Shown: positions 62,183 through 64,000 of the stretch, piece after piece
How the letters are laid out: the number at the start of each line of letters is the position of its first letter
Numbering within the stretch: the first letter of the stretch is position 1
Assembly (NCBI GenBank): GCA_965284435.1
Contig: OZ260083.1
Coordinates: 3,584,537 to 3,648,536, forward strand
Length of the DNA stretch: 64,000 nt
Source: CAIYZT01 sp947461435
GTDB taxonomy: Bacteria > Pseudomonadota > Alphaproteobacteria > Rhodobacterales > Rhodobacteraceae
Direction of reading: 5' to 3'
The notes under the pieces: generated by a model
What the model was told of the DNA's origin: nothing
Databases searched by the model: none
Seen by the model: the letters and a program-made list of their open reading frames with translations, nothing else
Program-made: the position numbers and the translations under genes

Positions 62183-62879
62183 GATCCACCTAAAACGCCT
62201 CTTTGCCAGATATGCGCCGATCCGTGCCTTGCGCAATGCCGGGATCATCGGGATTTTCGCCTTTTGCACGGCAACGGCAGCCAATGCCGAACCTGTGATC
62301 GTCGCCGCCTTGGGCGACAGCCTGACCGCCGGGCTGGGACTTGCCCCCGAAGAGGGCCTTGTGCCCCAGCTTGAAAGCTGGTTGCAGGCCCAAGGCGAAG
62401 AGGTGACGCTGATCAACGCCGGTGTGTCAGGCGACACCACGGCCGGGGGTCTGTCTCGGCTGGATTGGACCTTGACCCCCGATGTTCAGGCGCTGATCGT
62501 CACCTTGGGCGGAAATGACATGTTGCGCGGCCTGCCGCCGGCCGAAGCGCGCGCAAACCTTGATGCGATCGTCAAAGGTGCCACCGACCGCGGTCTGCCC
62601 GTTCTTTTGGTCGCCATGGCGGCGCCGAACAATTACGGCCCCGACTACAAGGCCGAATTTGATGCCATCTATCCCACCTTGTCGGCCCAATATGGCACAC
62701 TGCTTTTTGCAGATTTCTTCGCGCCTCTGGCGGCCGAAACGCAAGATCCTGCCAAATTGCAAAGCCTGATGCAGGCGGACGGCATCCACCCCAGCGCCCA
62801 AGGCGTCGGCCTGATCGTGTCAGGTCTGGGCCCCAAGGTGCGCGAACTGATCGCGGCCGCCCGCGCCAACGGCGGCTGA
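62181..62879 (+). CDS. tesA: GDSL/SGNH arylesterase (TesA-like)
   Basis: A 232-residue periplasmic hydrolase. An N-terminal signal of about 38 residues ends in TATAANA. GDSLTAGLG holds the Ser, VTLGGNDMLRG the Asn and DGIHPSAQG the Asp/His. It cleaves aryl or acyl esters and thioesters and resembles TesA. The ATG at 62181 overlaps the divergent ATPase ATG (CATG) and has no clear ribosome site; a TTG start further in remains possible. Confidence 0.92.
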   Translation: MIHLKRLFARYAPIRALRNAGIIGIFAFCTATAANAEPVIVAALGDSLTAGLGLAPEEGLVPQLESWLQAQGEEVTLINAGVSGDTTAGGLSRLDWTLTPDVQALIVTLGGNDMLRGLPPAEARANLDAIVKGATDRGLPVLLVAMAAPNNYGPDYKAEFDAIYPTLSAQYGTLLFADFFAPLAAETQDPAKLQSLMQADGIHPSAQGVGLIVSGLGPKVRELIAAARANGG

Positions 62880-63026
62880 GGGCGGGCTGCGCCTTCGCCG
62901 ACGCGGCCCCGCTTGGCGCGCGGCGTCTTAAAATATGGGCGCGCGGCGCCGAATAGATCACGCCGTGCCTTGCACCTTTTCGCGGACAGCGCGATCAATG
63001 CGCGCATCGCTTTGGAGCCGCCCGCC

Positions 63027-64000
63027 ATGTCCCCAGTTTCTCCGTCCCTGATCGCAGACCTGATCGCTGCTTTGGGGGCGGCGCATGTCCTGACCGGGCC
63101 TGACACGGCGCGCTACCGCGACGAGCCGACGACGCATTACCCCTCAAACCCCGGTGTTGTCGTGCGCCCCGGATCAACGGACGAGGTTGCCGAGGTTCTG
63201 CGCATCGCCGCCCGACACAAGGCGGCGGTGATCCCCAGCGCCGGGCGTACCGGAATAACCGGGGCCATCCAGACCAACGGCGGCGTGCTGCTCTCCGTCG
63301 AACGGATGAACCGCATCCGCGAAATTCGCCCCGATGCCAAGATCGCCATCGTCGAGGCGGGCGTGGTTCTGGCCAGCCTGCATGACGCGGCCGAAGCGCA
63401 GGGTCTGTACTTTCCGCTGTGGTTTGGCGCGCGCGGATCGGCCATGATTGGCGGGGTTCTGTCCACCAATGCCGGCGGATCCAACGTTCTGCGCTATGGA
63501 TCCACCCGCGCGCTGTGCCTTGGGCTTGAGGTGGTTCTGGCCGATGGCCGCGTGCTGAACCTGATGAGCGAGCTGCACAAAGACAATTCCGGCTATGATC
63601 TGAAGCAAATGTTCATCGGGGCCGAAGGCACCTTGGGCGTGATCACCGCCGCCGTGATGAAACTGGTTCCCAAACCCCGCGCCTATGCCACGGCGATGCT
63701 GGCGGTCCGTTCCCTGCCCGATGCCTTGGTTTTGCTCAACCGGCTGCAAACCGCAACGGGCGGGATGATCGAAGCGTTTGAATACATGCCCGACACCTAT
63801 ATGCACCGCCTTGCACAGGTGCGCCCCGACATTCGCCAACCCTTCGCGCCGATCCACCCCGTCAACATCCTTGTCGAATTGGGCGCAACCCGGCCAGACG
63901 ATGCCACCGCTTCCGCGGATGGCAGCCTGCCCGTCACCGCCCTGTTGGAATCGACCCTCGCGCAGATGATGGATGAGGGCATGGTTCTGGATGCCGAAAT
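63027..64000 (+). CDS. FAD-linked D-2-hydroxyacid dehydrogenase (GlcD-type), truncated by window end
   Basis: The first 324 codons of a FAD_binding_4/FAD-linked oxidase. PGVVVRPGSTDEVAEVLRIA and VIPSAGRTGITGAIQTNGG are the FAD pyrophosphate loop. IGGVLSTNAGGSNVLRYGSTR and MFIGAEGTLGVITAAVMKLVPKP are typical of D-lactate, glycolate or D-2-hydroxyglutarate dehydrogenases. The 3' part lies beyond position 64000. ATG 63027 follows GGAG. The substrate needs the missing C-terminal domain. Confidence 0.9.
   Translation, partial: MSPVSPSLIADLIAALGAAHVLTGPDTARYRDEPTTHYPSNPGVVVRPGSTDEVAEVLRIAARHKAAVIPSAGRTGITGAIQTNGGVLLSVERMNRIREIRPDAKIAIVEAGVVLASLHDAAEAQGLYFPLWFGARGSAMIGGVLSTNAGGSNVLRYGSTRALCLGLEVVLADGRVLNLMSELHKDNSGYDLKQMFIGAEGTLGVITAAVMKLVPKPRAYATAMLAVRSLPDALVLLNRLQTATGGMIEAFEYMPDTYMHRLAQVRPDIRQPFAPIHPVNILVELGATRPDDATASADGSLPVTALLESTLAQMMDEGMVLDAE

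Overview
The window reads as chromosomal DNA of a Rhodobacteraceae-type alphaproteobacterium (Rhodobacter/Roseobacter relatives). The basis is high GC, dense operons with many ATGA or GTGA start/stop overlaps, and family-typical neighbourhoods: zur-znuC-znuB opposite znuA, ycjX/ycjF-type genes, clpS beside an rRNA methyltransferase, an hmgA/fahA/DUF2783 operon, a fused FAD-protein/SelD gene beside mnmH, and ybbA-ybbP beside a GDSL esterase. No rRNA, insertion sequence, CRISPR array or prophage block is visible. One tRNA gene is present. No stretch above about 300 bases lacks a gene.

Layout. 1-6.1 kb: an SRPBCC/ArsR pair divergent from a sulfide:quinone reductase-like gene, an aldo/keto reductase, D-amino-acid dehydrogenase-like and DUF938 gene string, a GH25 lipoprotein and a small membrane protein. 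6.2-12.3 kb: a dimethylglycine dehydrogenase-like flavoprotein, rhamnose mutarotase, and the zinc uptake locus with two Zur boxes. 12.3-20.2 kb: galM, an MFS exporter, rplY-pth, the ycjX-GNAT-ycjF operon, truA. 20.3-29.3 kb: an MHS permease with a large inserted extracytoplasmic domain, acs, SulP, a HugZ-like FMN protein, and an orphan beta-helix protein resembling gene-transfer-agent head spikes. 29.4-35.4 kb: DUF4864, RsmC-like methyltransferase, clpS, HAD, a lipoprotein D,D-carboxypeptidase with SPOR domain, a FAH-family hydrolase, rpe. 35.5-41.9 kb: a seven-gene homogentisate operon. 42-49.7 kb: tRNA-Met, a hydantoinase A-type gene, the SelD fusion and mnmH, argE, a secreted unknown. 49.7-58.9 kb: a two-operon catabolic locus. 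59-64 kb: ybbP-ybbA, arylesterase and a truncated FAD-linked oxidase.

The most interesting part is 49.7-58.9 kb. A LacI-type regulator separates two divergent operons. One encodes a TIM-barrel isomerase, a complete sugar/cyclitol ABC importer, an SDR and an IolG/MocA-type dehydrogenase. The other encodes a MocD-like membrane di-iron oxygenase, a MocE-type Rieske ferredoxin and a PanB-fold protein that has lost the classical metal ligands. This combination resembles rhizopine (O-methyl-scyllo-inosamine) catabolism of rhizobia. I infer a pathway for import, O-dealkylation and oxidation of a methylated cyclitol or related compound, with an undescribed role for the PanB-like protein.

Other signals: a tandem-repeat histidine tail on ZnuC, a metallo-beta-lactamase-fold protein without the usual zinc motif inside the homogentisate operon, overlapping divergent start codons (ybbA/arylesterase), a tRNA-Met with an acceptor-stem mismatch, and several palindromes that look like operators. 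All functional calls rest on reading motifs and remembered family features; no database search was made.
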